Of a stretch of DNA of 64,000 nt, positions 51,929 to 60,721 are shown piece after piece. A program made the position numbers and the translations under genes. This stretch comes from Exiguobacterium sp. Helios (GTDB taxonomy: Bacteria; Bacillota; Bacilli; Exiguobacteriales; Exiguobacteriaceae). Numbering within the stretch: the stretch's first letter is position 1; every line of letters begins with the position of its first letter. The stretch lies in contig NZ_CP053557.1 of NCBI RefSeq assembly GCF_014524545.1, forward strand, positions 831,501 to 895,500, read 5' to 3'. The notes beneath the pieces were generated by a model. The model was not told where the DNA came from, made no database searches, and was given only the letters and a program-made list of their open reading frames with translations.

Positions 51929-53104
51929 ATGGACTTTATGAAACCTTTTATTACAGAAGCATGGGAACGCGCCCGCTTCGAAAAAATGATGCCGGTTCAA
52001 GAACAGGCGATTCCATTATTACGCGAAAGAAAAGATGTTTTGGTCGAAGCACCGACCGGGACCGGGAAAACATTAGCATATGTCATTCCTGCATTAGAAT
52101 TGATTGATGAAAATGAACCGCATATCCAAGTCGTGATTACAGCACCGACACGTGAACTGGTCATGCAGATCCATCAAGTTATTCAACTGTTTTCGCAAGG
52201 AAGCGGCATAAAATCAGGTGCCTTCATTGGTGGCGTCGAACTCAAACGCCAGCATGAACGATTGAAGAAAAAACCGCAAATCATCGTCGGAACCCCGGGA
52301 CGACTCGTCGAACTGATTGATTCTAAAAAAATGAAGATGCATAAAGTAAAACTGATAGTTTTAGATGAAGCCGATCAAATTTATGAGAGCGGCATGAGCG
52401 CGTCGGCAACACGAATTGCCAACAGTGCACTGCGGGATCGTCAGCTGGCCTTTATCTCGGCGACATTGCCGGAACGAACAGCTGAATGGGGAAAAACATT
52501 ATTTGCGAACGAGCCTGCACGGATTAAAGTAGAACGTGTCATGAGTACGCAAGTGAAATTCGGTTATATCGAAATGTCACGCCGTCTTAAACCGGAATAC
52601 TTGCGTCGCCTGGCGAACATGCAGGGAGCGAAAGTATTGACGTTCATCAATAACCGCTCATTCCTTGGACCGTTAAACGGCGAACTCAGTAAATTCTCAT
52701 TAAAATACCGCATTCTTGACGCTGAAAAAGGAAAACGGGAACGGATGGAGACACTCCGTTCGTATAAACGGGGCGAGTTCCCATTGCTCGTGACGACGGG
52801 CCTCGCAGCTCGTGGACTCGACATCGAGGCGGTTACCCATGTCGTCCATTATGATTTACCTGAGTCATTCGATGATTTCGTTCACCGTTCTGGACGGACA
52901 GGACGCGGGAATGCATCTGGTATGGTTCTTGCCCTTGTCACGGATCACGATTTGAAACACCTGAAGACCCTGACTAAGCAAATGGGTGTGGAAATGGAAG
53001 AGATGGAAATTTATCGTGGCGAAGTGATTCCGAAACGGGAACACACGGAACCCGAAACAATCAAACGACCGGCGAACCCACACCGGAAAGGACCGACACG
53101 ATGA
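51929..53104 (+). CDS. DEAD-box RNA helicase, YfmL-like
   Basis: The 391-residue protein has the helicase motifs in order: a Q-motif MMPVQEQAIP, APTGTGKT (motif I), APTRELV (Ia), TPGRLVE (Ib), VLDEADQ (II), SATLP (III), TTGLAARGLDI (V) and VHRSGRTGRG (VI). It has only a short basic tail, as in YfmL (about 376 residues), which assists 50S assembly in the cold. GTAGGAGA precedes the ATG at 51929. It lies between two unknown genes and overlaps the next by four bases. Confidence 0.92.
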   Translation: MDFMKPFITEAWERARFEKMMPVQEQAIPLLRERKDVLVEAPTGTGKTLAYVIPALELIDENEPHIQVVITAPTRELVMQIHQVIQLFSQGSGIKSGAFIGGVELKRQHERLKKKPQIIVGTPGRLVELIDSKKMKMHKVKLIVLDEADQIYESGMSASATRIANSALRDRQLAFISATLPERTAEWGKTLFANEPARIKVERVMSTQVKFGYIEMSRRLKPEYLRRLANMQGAKVLTFINNRSFLGPLNGELSKFSLKYRILDAEKGKRERMETLRSYKRGEFPLLVTTGLAARGLDIEAVTHVVHYDLPESFDDFVHRSGRTGRGNASGMVLALVTDHDLKHLKTLTKQMGVEMEEMEIYRGEVIPKREHTEPETIKRPANPHRKGPTR

Positions 53105-53742
53105 AAAGCGAGCGAAAAATAATCCCTTTTCCAACGACCGTATCGGAAGCGGAGATGAATACGGCGCTTAAGAAGATGTATCAAGAAGCCGCAACGGCCA
53201 GAAGTACAGACTGGGTGGCCTTCATCGAAGAAATCGCAACGGAAGGACGTTGGTATTTGAAAGACGCTGAACTGTTCCGTGATTTATTCGTAGATTGGGC
53301 AATTTTCTATGAAACCGATGAACAAGGGAAAACGCCGCACGGCCGTTTTTTAGAACAGGTCAAGGAAGACATGTCACCGAGTCTGTACCGTGCGCTGAGA
53401 GGTTTGGCGGATCCGGTTCCCTCGTTGTTTCTTGTTGAGGAAGAGCGGGTCGTCGACATCATGTCAAAACAGACGTATCAGACGGAGTTAGCAGAAATTG
53501 AAGTCGAGCCCGGTGATTTGTTGGTCGGTAAACTTCTTTATATCTCGGGGAAATGGCGTTTTGCGATTGCTTACATGAAAGTCGCCAAAGCATTAGTTCC
53601 GGAAGTCCGGATTCTTTTAGCTGATTTCGTAGACGAAGTAGGAGAAGATGCCTTGTTACGTCAGTATCCCGAATTTTGTGCCGAGTTGATTGATTTATTA
53701 CTCGATATTGAAGAAGGAAACATCGCACCACGTCCAGAATAA
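53101..53742 (+). CDS. Hypothetical soluble protein coupled to the helicase
   Basis: The 213-residue protein is acidic and helical, starting MKSERKIIPFPTTVSEAEMN. No signal peptide, membrane helix, cysteine cluster or catalytic motif was seen. The ATG overlaps the helicase stop (ATGA), so the proteins are made together. A terminator follows directly. No function can be proposed. Confidence 0.7.
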   Translation: MKSERKIIPFPTTVSEAEMNTALKKMYQEAATARSTDWVAFIEEIATEGRWYLKDAELFRDLFVDWAIFYETDEQGKTPHGRFLEQVKEDMSPSLYRALRGLADPVPSLFLVEEERVVDIMSKQTYQTELAEIEVEPGDLLVGKLLYISGKWRFAIAYMKVAKALVPEVRILLADFVDEVGEDALLRQYPEFCAELIDLLLDIEEGNIAPRPE

Positions 53743-53744
53743 TC

Positions 53745-53788
53745 AAAACCGGCCTTTCCGAATGTTTACGGAAGGGCCGGTTTTTTTG
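53745..53788. terminator. Terminator between the helicase operon and the GGDEF gene
   Basis: AAAACCGGCC plus TTTCCG pairs with CGGAAG plus GGCCGGTTTT and is followed by a T run. Confidence 0.9.
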
Positions 53789-53799
53789 GACAGGTACAC

Positions 53800-55593
53800 T
53801 CATTCAATCTCGGAACGATAAATCCTAACCCCATTTTTATCTTGATGTTTCACACGATACATTGCTAAATCGGCCTGTTTGAGCCATTGTTCTAAATCAG
53901 TTTCCGGATCGTGGCGTGCGACGCCGACACTGGCAGAAACGCGTAGCAGTTCTCCGCGATAATGATAGGGTTTCGACAGCTGATTCAAAAAGACTTTACA
54001 GCGTCGTCTTAAGGAAACTTCATCCTTCGCCGAGGTCAGTAAAGCAAATTCATCCCCGCCAAGCCGGTAGACGGATTCGTCGGCGGATAATTCGGACGCA
54101 AGACGTCGTGCCACTTCTATCAAGATATAGTCTCCGGTTTCATGGCCGTACGTGTCATTAATTTGTTTGAAGCCGTCCAAGTCAATCAAAGCCAGATAAT
54201 TCAAGGTAGATGTTTTTTCATTAAACATTTTTTCTAAAGAACGGCGATTGCCGATGTGCGTCAATCCATCATGATAGGCATGGTATTCGATTTGCTGTTG
54301 TCGTGCCATTCGCTCTGTCACATCATGGAGAATCAGGAAGTGACCAACGGCAGTATCGGCTATCTTGATAGGAATCAGAATCAATTCGAATTGTTGATTC
54401 GCTTCATTTTGATAATGATTTTTTTTCGTTTTCAAGGCAGTCTGAACATGTTTTAATTTATCTGTCAAATGATCAATTGTCATGGCGGGGAGACCCAAAA
54501 TTCGTTGAGCAGCCCGATTCGCAAAAATGGGTTCTTGAAGCTTATTAAAACGAACGATGGGGTCAGGGTGTCCGAGGAACAATGGGATGACTTGTTGTTC
54601 ACTTGCTTTAATTTGTTGTGTTCGCCGCTCAACCCGTATCGCCAACTGCTCATTCCGGGTATCTAACTGATGGACGATGGATGTATGTTGCCGTGTGATG
54701 AAAATTTGGCGGACAATCAATAACAATAAGATGACAAAGACATCCCGTTTTTGTCCGTCTTCATCGAGGAAATAATGAAAGAATAACGGCAAAGATAACA
54801 ACGGTAGCCAAGCGCGTTGGACGATAGATGATTTGTTAGTCCCTTCAAAGATGTGATCAATGTGCCAAAGGATGGCCGCACTTTGGGCCAAACGGATAAG
54901 AATTGGTGAGAAAATCAGATACTGCATCGTGAACGCCGGAAAGTAGACGGATGATATTTCGTAAATTCCACGAATGAAAATTGATAAAAAGAGCAGAAGC
55001 AAAGTTGTTCGTGATACCCAATGCGTGTCCTGGATAAAGAAAAAATAAAAGAAGACGAACAAACCGAGTGACGTGTTGATGATGACGACAAGTGAGTATG
55101 GAAACGGATTGACTGCAGGATTAACCAGTTCATTCAGAATATGAAACGCAACAAGTGCGAAAAAAATGACCAAAATGATGGCATCCATAAAAGCCAAGAG
55201 GTGTTGACCAAAACTTTTTTTAGATGCAATCCGGTAAAAAATAGCATATAAAAACAAGTAATGGGACAACGAAAACAAGACCATGCTGTAGAGTCCGGAA
55301 AAGCTTTCAGCAGGACTGAATAAATGAATTGTTTCTAAGATCGATCCGATGACGGATAAACATAAAGAGCCAAGAGTGAACAACCAAAAATTTCGTCTTG
55401 GAACGATCAGAAGCTGTTCTTTTTTATAGGCGACCAGGATAAAAAAAGTAATCAATACCAACGATAGGTATTGTAGGATTTGCTCAACGATAAGATTTGG
55501 AATCGATTCGTTTGCAGAAGCAATTACCATCAAGACCGTGGAAATGATCAGTAAGGGTGGAAACCATTTTATGAAATAGGGAGATTGCTGCAC
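53800..55593 (-). CDS. Membrane diguanylate cyclase with PAS-like domain
   Basis: The 597-residue protein has about nine hydrophobic helices in residues 8-290, a coiled linker (about 300-335), a PAS-like region (about 338-430) and a C-terminal GGDEF domain (about 435-590). The active site is YRLGGDEFALL with intact GGDEF, and DLDGFKQINDTYGHETGD contains the metal-binding aspartate, so it should make cyclic di-GMP. No RxxD inhibitory site is at the usual place before GGDEF. A degenerate EAL protein at 62757 may bind its product. Confidence 0.9.
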   Translation of the reverse strand: MQQSPYFIKWFPPLLIISTVLMVIASANESIPNLIVEQILQYLSLVLITFFILVAYKKEQLLIVPRRNFWLFTLGSLCLSVIGSILETIHLFSPAESFSGLYSMVLFSLSHYLFLYAIFYRIASKKSFGQHLLAFMDAIILVIFFALVAFHILNELVNPAVNPFPYSLVVIINTSLGLFVFFYFFFIQDTHWVSRTTLLLLFLSIFIRGIYEISSVYFPAFTMQYLIFSPILIRLAQSAAILWHIDHIFEGTNKSSIVQRAWLPLLSLPLFFHYFLDEDGQKRDVFVILLLLIVRQIFITRQHTSIVHQLDTRNEQLAIRVERRTQQIKASEQQVIPLFLGHPDPIVRFNKLQEPIFANRAAQRILGLPAMTIDHLTDKLKHVQTALKTKKNHYQNEANQQFELILIPIKIADTAVGHFLILHDVTERMARQQQIEYHAYHDGLTHIGNRRSLEKMFNEKTSTLNYLALIDLDGFKQINDTYGHETGDYILIEVARRLASELSADESVYRLGGDEFALLTSAKDEVSLRRRCKVFLNQLSKPYHYRGELLRVSASVGVARHDPETDLEQWLKQADLAMYRVKHQDKNGVRIYRSEIE

Positions 55594-55665
55594 GAAACTG
55601 CCTCCTCACATGAATTGGTCTGTCTTTTTCTCATCATACACTGCTTTTGTCCGGTTCATGTGATT

Positions 55666-55715
55666 CAAAAAAATAAATCGTATCCGTCCGTCATGTTGAC
55701 GAAAGGATACGATTT
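55666..55715 (-). terminator. Terminator of the yfmR-like gene
   Basis: On the minus strand AAATCGTATCC pairs with GGATACGATTT; an inner CGTCA/TGACG stem tops it, and a T run follows. Confidence 0.9.
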
Positions 55716-55729
55716 ATAAAAAGGCAGGA

Positions 55730-57631
55730 TTACTTTTTGTAGCTTTCGTACGCTTCCACTTTTTCGGACAGGTATGTCCAGTACTCCATCAACTGATCGA
55801 CTTTTGCTTTCGCCTGTTCGATTTGTTGATAGAGATCGTTGACCTGACCTAAATCACTCCCGGAAGAAGCCAGCTTCTGTTCAAGGGATTCGGCATGAAG
55901 TTCGGCTTCTTCAATTTGAGACTCAATCGTTTTCCAGTCGAGTTGTTCTTGATAACTCAATTTCTTAGGAGTCTCGGCAGGCGGTGTCTCGACAGGTGTA
56001 GCGTCTTTGACGACAGGCACAGTTTCGATAGTCGTAGACGGGAGTTCCCGTTGCTCCAAATAATCAGTGTATTGACCATAATAAGACACGATCTCGCCGT
56101 TTTCGAATGCCAATAACCGATTCACGACACGGTCGAGGAAATAGCGATCATGACTGACCGTGATGACCGTTCCGGGGAACGAATCGAGGTAATCTTCCAA
56201 TACGGATAATGTTTCCGTATCCAAATCGTTGGTCGGCTCGTCAAGGAACAGAACATTTGGTTCATCCATCAGGATGGTCAGCAGTTTTAACCGTCGTTTT
56301 TCACCACCGGATAATTTACCGATTGGTTTATATTGTGCTTCTGGCTTAAATAAAAATTGTTCCAACATCTGACCGGCTGTGATTTCTTGACCGTCCAACG
56401 TCGTGATGACTTGGGCAATCCGTTCGACTTCTTCAATGACGCGCCGGTTAGGGTGACTGAATTCTGCGAACTGACCGTAGAATCCGACTTTGACGGTTTC
56501 GCCATGAATAATGTCACCGCTCGTCGATTCTAGACGTTTGGCAAGGATGGATAATAAAGTGGACTTGCCGCTCCCGTTGCGGCCGACGATTCCGTATCTT
56601 TCCTTACGACCGAATAGCCAATTAAAGTCGCTGAACAACGTCCGGTCGCCAAACTGATGCTTGACATCAACAGCCTCGATGACTTTTTTGCCGAGTCGTG
56701 TTGAACCGACCTGAACTTCGAGTGATGCTTCGTCTTCTTCGTATGAAAGTTCCTGCAAGGCATCGACACGCTGGATCCGTGCTTTTTGTTTCGTTGTCCG
56801 TGCTTTCGCTCCGCGACGTAACCAGGCGAGTTCCCGGCGGAGAATATTTTGACGTTTTTCCTCCATAGAGGCAGTCCGTTCCCGGCGTTCCGCACGCTTT
56901 TCTAAGAACGATTCATAATTACCGACATAGAAGTAGGCTGTTCCATTCGCGATTTCCATCATGTGGTTCGTGACACGGTTCAAGAAGTAGCGATCATGGG
57001 TGATGAGTAAGATCGCCCCGCGGTATTCCTTGATTTGTGACTCGAGCCAAGTAATCGTCTCGGCATCGAGTTCATTGGTCGGCTCATCGAGTAGCAAGAG
57101 ATCAGCTTCGTCGAGCAATGCTTCAGCCAGTCCGACACGCTTGCGTTGTCCGCCTGACAACGAACCGATAGTCGCTTCAAGATTCGTGATACCGAGTTTG
57201 TTTAAAATCATTTTGAGACGGGATTCTGTATCCCAGGCATTGGCAGCATCAATTTCTGTTTGTGCACTGATGAACCGTGTCAATAACGTTTCATTGCTCG
57301 GGTCTTGTTCAAGCGCCAGGCGCGCAACCTCATAATGGCGAAGTGCATTGATAGTGGGGGTATTACCGGATAACAAGACTTGCATGACCGTTTGATCTTC
57401 CGGATAATCCGTTGACTGGGACAGCAGACGGATCCGGTAATCATTCGGATGTTGAAGCTCACCTGCGTCCGGTGTTTCTTGTCCGGCTAATATATGGAGT
57501 AACGTTGATTTTCCTGTACCGTTGACACCGATGATTCCAATCCGGTCACCGGGACTGACGGAAAACGTCACGTCTTCGAATACGATTTTATCGGCAAATT
57601 CTTTTTTTAGTTGATCGACTTTAAGTAACAT
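55730..57631 (-). CDS. Housekeeping ABC-F ATPase, Uup/YfmR type
   Basis: The 633-residue protein has two ABC domains with GVNGTGKST, LSGGQRKR, LLDEPTNELDAE and GRNGSGKST, LSGGEKRR, FLDEPTNDLDTE. A C-terminal coiled coil (about 565-630) follows a proline-rich linker; this and the length fit YfmR/Uup, which help ribosomes through difficult steps and act on translation. It differs from the ABC-F at 46172 by its standard second signature and coiled coil. GAAGGAG lies inside the end of the upstream plsC gene, one base apart, so both are co-transcribed. Confidence 0.92.
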   Translation of the reverse strand: MLLKVDQLKKEFADKIVFEDVTFSVSPGDRIGIIGVNGTGKSTLLHILAGQETPDAGELQHPNDYRIRLLSQSTDYPEDQTVMQVLLSGNTPTINALRHYEVARLALEQDPSNETLLTRFISAQTEIDAANAWDTESRLKMILNKLGITNLEATIGSLSGGQRKRVGLAEALLDEADLLLLDEPTNELDAETITWLESQIKEYRGAILLITHDRYFLNRVTNHMMEIANGTAYFYVGNYESFLEKRAERRERTASMEEKRQNILRRELAWLRRGAKARTTKQKARIQRVDALQELSYEEDEASLEVQVGSTRLGKKVIEAVDVKHQFGDRTLFSDFNWLFGRKERYGIVGRNGSGKSTLLSILAKRLESTSGDIIHGETVKVGFYGQFAEFSHPNRRVIEEVERIAQVITTLDGQEITAGQMLEQFLFKPEAQYKPIGKLSGGEKRRLKLLTILMDEPNVLFLDEPTNDLDTETLSVLEDYLDSFPGTVITVSHDRYFLDRVVNRLLAFENGEIVSYYGQYTDYLEQRELPSTTIETVPVVKDATPVETPPAETPKKLSYQEQLDWKTIESQIEEAELHAESLEQKLASSGSDLGQVNDLYQQIEQAKAKVDQLMEYWTYLSEKVEAYESYKK

Positions 57632-57632
57632 G

Positions 57633-58331
57633 TCAGACTCCTTCTACAATTTCCTTGATTTGTTGTTCGACGAGAACGACTAATTCTTTTTGCGACAATG
57701 ATTTAGGATCAATCGGTTTTAGAATCGTAACATCGACGGTCGCCGGACGAATGCGTCCGGTTTCCTCCATGACACGATAACTGCCCGAAATCGCAATCGG
57801 AACGACAAGTGCACCACTGGATGTGGCCAGTGTAAAACTCCCTGCCTTGAACTCGGCGACAGGACCGCCTTTAGAACGTGTGCCTTCCGGAAAAATAATC
57901 ATCGACTGACCATCTTTAATCGTCTCGATTCCGGCCCGGATGGCCTTTAACGATTGTCGTCGATCTTTGCGGTCAATCATGACACATCCCATCAGATTCA
58001 TCCAGACATTGACGATGGGAATATTATTAACTTCGATTTTTGAGATGAACGCTTTTGGTTTATCAATTTTCCCGAGTAGAATCGGAACATCAAAATTTCC
58101 TTGGTGATTGGCGATAAAAACAACCGGTTGATCGGCCGGAATGTTTTCCTGACCGGTCATCCGGACTTTGACTCCGGCAAGACGGAGCAGTGAGTTTGCC
58201 CAGGCATGGGCAACTTTTTGTGTGTATACATATCGTGCAGCGTGTGTTCGACGTTTTGCCCCCGGGAGAAACGGTAATGTAAGGGGTAGAACCAGTCCGA
58301 AAAATATGAACCAGATGATTGTGCGTAACAT
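57633..58331 (-). CDS. plsC: 1-acyl-sn-glycerol-3-phosphate acyltransferase
   Basis: PlsC acylates lysophosphatidic acid to phosphatidic acid at the membrane. The 232-residue protein has an N-terminal membrane helix (2-20), the catalytic NHQGNFD (HX4D) motif and FPEGTRSKGG, plus GNFDVPILLGKIDKPKAFISK. The ATG at 58331 has AAGGAG 12 bases upstream, a slightly long distance. The next in-frame ATG upstream (58361) has no better site. The yfmR-like gene starts one base after its stop. Confidence 0.92.
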   Translation of the reverse strand: MLRTIIWFIFFGLVLPLTLPFLPGAKRRTHAARYVYTQKVAHAWANSLLRLAGVKVRMTGQENIPADQPVVFIANHQGNFDVPILLGKIDKPKAFISKIEVNNIPIVNVWMNLMGCVMIDRKDRRQSLKAIRAGIETIKDGQSMIIFPEGTRSKGGPVAEFKAGSFTLATSSGALVVPIAISGSYRVMEETGRIRPATVDVTILKPIDPKSLSQKELVVLVEQQIKEIVEGV

Positions 58332-58370
58332 AGTGGCATCAGACTCCTTTTCTGCTTTCATTATTATTGT

Positions 58371-58401
58371 ACAAAAAAAGACCGGGTATCGCACCCAGTC
58401 T
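58371..58401 (-). terminator. Terminator of the 85-aa gene
   Basis: On the minus strand AGAC-t-GGGT pairs with ACCC-g-GTCT around GCGAT, followed by a run of T residues. It lies before plsC. Confidence 0.85.
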
Positions 58402-58407
58402 TCGTCA

Positions 58408-58665
58408 TCATTCCCAATAACGAGGTTCCGACTCTTCTTCGGTCTCTCCAAGTTCAAACGTCAAGCGACGGGTCGTCGGATTAATCGAGAAAGAGGCGTT
58501 AGTATTATCAATCTGTTTGATTTCCATCGTTTCCTCGTCAAGGATTAATGTCAGTCGGACCTTATCTTCGTGATCGACAAGCAAGACACCGTCTTCTTTT
58601 AACCACAGGTCGATGACAGGCGAGTAACGAAGGGTCCAACCGTTGGATAAGGGAATTTCATTCAT
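58408..58665 (-). CDS. Hypothetical acidic 85-residue protein
   Basis: The small protein begins MNEIPLSNGWTLRYSPVIDL and ends EEESEPRYWE. It looks beta-rich, with no cysteine, membrane helix or signal peptide. AGGAGG lies 14 bases before the ATG, a long spacing. A terminator follows directly. The family was not recognised. Confidence 0.65.
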   Translation of the reverse strand: MNEIPLSNGWTLRYSPVIDLWLKEDGVLLVDHEDKVRLTLILDEETMEIKQIDNTNASFSINPTTRRLTFELGETEEESEPRYWE

Positions 58666-58708
58666 AGTGACTCAGTTCCTCCTAGTAATACGAAGTTAAA
58701 GCGGTTCT

Positions 58709-59014
58709 TTATTTATCATGCTGTTCTGTCGCTGATAATGCAAGTGGTGGAATGGATTCCCGTTGCTCGTAAGATAATTGATACGATTGTTCCCGCTTTT
58801 TCATCCGTTCATACTGCTTTTTGACTCGACGGTGTTGCACATATTCATGATAAGACTGGTGAGATGTCCGAATGAGTTGTCTGAAAGAAGAGAGCGATAA
58901 GCAGATGGCAAGTGTGAAAACGAATACACCGATTGAATCTGTATAATAGCCGGTCGTATAGCTCAAATATGTACTGATGAGACCCGTAAACGTCGTGAAA
59001 AGGTAAAACCACAT
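58709..59014 (-). CDS. Hypothetical two-helix membrane protein
   Basis: The 101-residue protein has two hydrophobic segments (about residues 3-20 and 25-44) and a long basic then acidic soluble tail containing QHRRVKKQYERMKKREQ. AAGGAGGG precedes the ATG. The topology suggests a membrane anchor with a cytosolic tail. No family was recognised and no operon partner is evident, though the 85-aa gene follows after 43 bases on the same strand. Confidence 0.68.
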   Translation of the reverse strand: MWFYLFTTFTGLISTYLSYTTGYYTDSIGVFVFTLAICLSLSSFRQLIRTSHQSYHEYVQHRRVKKQYERMKKREQSYQLSYEQRESIPPLALSATEQHDK

Positions 59015-59107
59015 GACATGCCCTCCTTGTTTAGATGATATACATCTTTAAAAGAATTCGTGGTAAAACCAGGATTTCCTGTATCACCCTGTGAAACTTC
59101 GGGAAAA

Positions 59108-59137
59108 ATAAAAAAATCCACACGCTTAGTGTAGATT
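59108..59137 (-). terminator. Terminator of the 55-aa gene
   Basis: On the minus strand AATCTACAC pairs with GTGTGGATT (one T-G wobble) around TAAGC and is followed by TTTTTATTTTT. It starts right after the stop codon at 59138. Confidence 0.85.
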
Positions 59138-59305
59138 TTATGGAGTATCGATATGTTGGAGTGCAGGTGTCTTTGGAGACAGATCTGTACTGTTCGAACC
59201 TTCTGCAAAGACGATTCCGATCGTTGCGAGGAACGCAAAAAAAGCAAATACCAATGTTTTTGTGAAGCGTCTTGCGAAAGAACGCGATTGAATGTTATGA
59301 AACAT
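59138..59305 (-). CDS. Small secreted or anchored protein, 55 residues
   Basis: The 55-codon frame starts ATG at 59305 and begins MFHNIQSRSFARRFTKTLV. A basic N-terminus, a hydrophobic stretch FAFFAFLATIGIVFA and a following EGSNSTDLSPKTPALQ make a good signal peptide or anchor with a short polar mature part. GGGGG lies five bases before the ATG. A terminator begins at the stop codon. The protein is too short for most gene callers; a 153-aa frame on the same strand over this region (58963-59424) is not supported. Function is unknown. Confidence 0.7.
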   Translation of the reverse strand: MFHNIQSRSFARRFTKTLVFAFFAFLATIGIVFAEGSNSTDLSPKTPALQHIDTP

Positions 59306-59528
59306 GTTTTTCCCCCATATTTAACTAAACTAAACCTTCTTTTTCCTATTGTTTTATCATATCTCTTTTTTTCAAAAAAATCACTCAAATCAGAACCGTT
59401 CACAAAAATGTCATATTTGTTCACTTTTGCTTCATGTCAGAGAGGGGAGGAAAAAGAGTATAGTATGATAGGTGATACGCAGAAACCGGGAAAAAATGAT
59501 GGAAACGACAGAAGGGAGATGACCACTC

Positions 59529-60383
59529 ATGGCATTACGCGCAGGACAGGTTGTCACATTAAAAGTAGAACGAGAAGCAGAGTTTGGTGTTTTCTTAAGC
59601 AACGGGGAAGAGGACATCTTACTTCATAATAATGAACAAACGAAAAAACTGGAACTTGATGAAGAAGTAGAGGTCTTTCTTTATCAGGACAATGAAGGAC
59701 GACTCGCCTCTTCGATGACGATTCCAGAAGCGTCATTTGAAGATTACGTCAAAACGACGATCAACGGCACGCGTTACAATACAGGTGTATTCGCCAATAT
59801 CGGAATTCAAAAAGACGTGTTAGTATCACTCGATGATTTGCCACAGCGCCGGACATTCTGGCCGGAAGAAGGAGATCAGCTTTATATCCGCCTGAAGCAT
59901 GACCAGAAACTTCGTTTACTCGGAGATCCCGCTCCGTATGCTTATTTCAACTTACAGGCAAAACCGGCACCGGAAGAGTGGAATAACATGGACGTTGAAG
60001 GGCTTGTTTTTGCTCAACGGGACCCTGGTGTAAACGTCTGGGTCAATGAACAGACGATTGGTTTTCTCCATGAACAAGAGATGGAACGCTGGCCGCGACT
60101 TGGAGAAGTTATGAAATTACGGGTGACAAATGTGAAGCCAGATGGTACAGTATTACTTTCAGCAAGACCACGTGCTCACGAGGCAATCGACATCGATGCG
60201 GATTTAATCATGAATCATCTGCTTGAACATGACGGTCAGATGGCGTATGGTGATAAGACACCTCCTGAGACGATTGATGAGGTATTTGGCCTAAGTAAGG
60301 CTGCCTTCAAACGTGCTTTAGGTCGATTGTTGAAAGACAAAAAAATAGAAAAACATGAAACGGGTATTCGGTTAACGAAATAA
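59529..60383 (+). CDS. cvfB: S1 RNA-binding virulence-factor-like protein CvfB
   Basis: The 284-residue protein is built of S1-type OB folds: MALRAGQVVTLKVEREAEFGVFLSNGEEDILLH (first), a second from about residue 70, a third from about 150 with VEGLVFAQRDPGVNVWVNEQTIGFLH, and a C-terminal winged helix (about 225-284). This is the CvfB/YitL layout, a cytosolic RNA-binding protein that affects gene expression. GAAGGGAG precedes the ATG. No terminator was identified after it. Confidence 0.88.
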   Translation: MALRAGQVVTLKVEREAEFGVFLSNGEEDILLHNNEQTKKLELDEEVEVFLYQDNEGRLASSMTIPEASFEDYVKTTINGTRYNTGVFANIGIQKDVLVSLDDLPQRRTFWPEEGDQLYIRLKHDQKLRLLGDPAPYAYFNLQAKPAPEEWNNMDVEGLVFAQRDPGVNVWVNEQTIGFLHEQEMERWPRLGEVMKLRVTNVKPDGTVLLSARPRAHEAIDIDADLIMNHLLEHDGQMAYGDKTPPETIDEVFGLSKAAFKRALGRLLKDKKIEKHETGIRLTK

Positions 60384-60613
60384 GTTGACCAACTTAAGCC
60401 TACGTTTCGAATAAATAGTTAGGAATTCATCATTTTGGTGGTTGCGGCTGGTACTTACCGGCGACCATTTCCAAATAAAACCCCATCACTAGTGGGGGCA
60501 AGCGGCGCGAATTCGAGCGTTGTACGGTCCGGGCATCATGCCTTTCCCTCGCCCTTATGGCAACGATTATGATGGTGACTTCCCTAAACATTATTATACG
60601 CAGAAATAGCCCC
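60384..60613. other. Structured intergenic region between cvfB and cshA
   Basis: This 230-base region appears more GC-rich than nearby gaps between about 60435 and 60560. It can fold into TGGTTGC..GCGACCA with an inner GGT-ACTT-ACC (about 60440-60472), a CCCCAT..GTGGGG stem at about 60480-60498 and GGCA-TCA-TGCC near 60530. A 53-codon frame on the minus strand and a short frame after ATG at about 60538 on the plus strand exist, but neither has a ribosome binding site. An unannotated RNA is possible. No known RNA family was recognised. Confidence 0.35.
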
Positions 60614-60642
60614 TATCTTTAAGGAAGAGGTTCTGCTATAAT
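60614..60642 (+). promoter_or_regulatory. Promoter of cshA with extended -10
   Basis: TGCTATAAT at 60634-60642 is a perfect extended -10. TATCTT at 60614-60619 is a weak -35 with a 17-base spacer. Transcription would begin near 60650. Confidence 0.7.
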
Positions 60643-60662
60643 AGGTAGTCGATTGTATTCGT

Positions 60663-60689
60663 TACGGTAGCGTCTGTTTAGTGGCAGAC
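60663..60689 (+). promoter_or_regulatory. Hairpin in the cshA leader, possible attenuator
   Basis: AGCGTCTG and CAGACGCT form a perfect 8-bp stem around an 8-base loop, followed by TTTTCA. It lies between the promoter and the AAAGGAG site, 30 bases before the start codon. Such a hairpin could end transcription partly or act as an RNA thermosensor element. Confidence 0.45.
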
Positions 60690-60721
60690 GCTTTTCATAT
60701 GACAAAGGAGAGTATTTAGCA

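Noticed and set aside
58963-59424. 153-residue minus-strand frame
   Set aside because: It is a different frame over the 55-residue gene and its terminator, has no ribosome binding site and shows no protein-like pattern.
60538-60609. Short plus-strand frame after ATG near 60538 (starts MPFPRPYGNDYDG) and a 53-codon minus-strand frame over the same region
   Set aside because: Neither has a ribosome binding site, and the region folds strongly as RNA, so no coding call was made.
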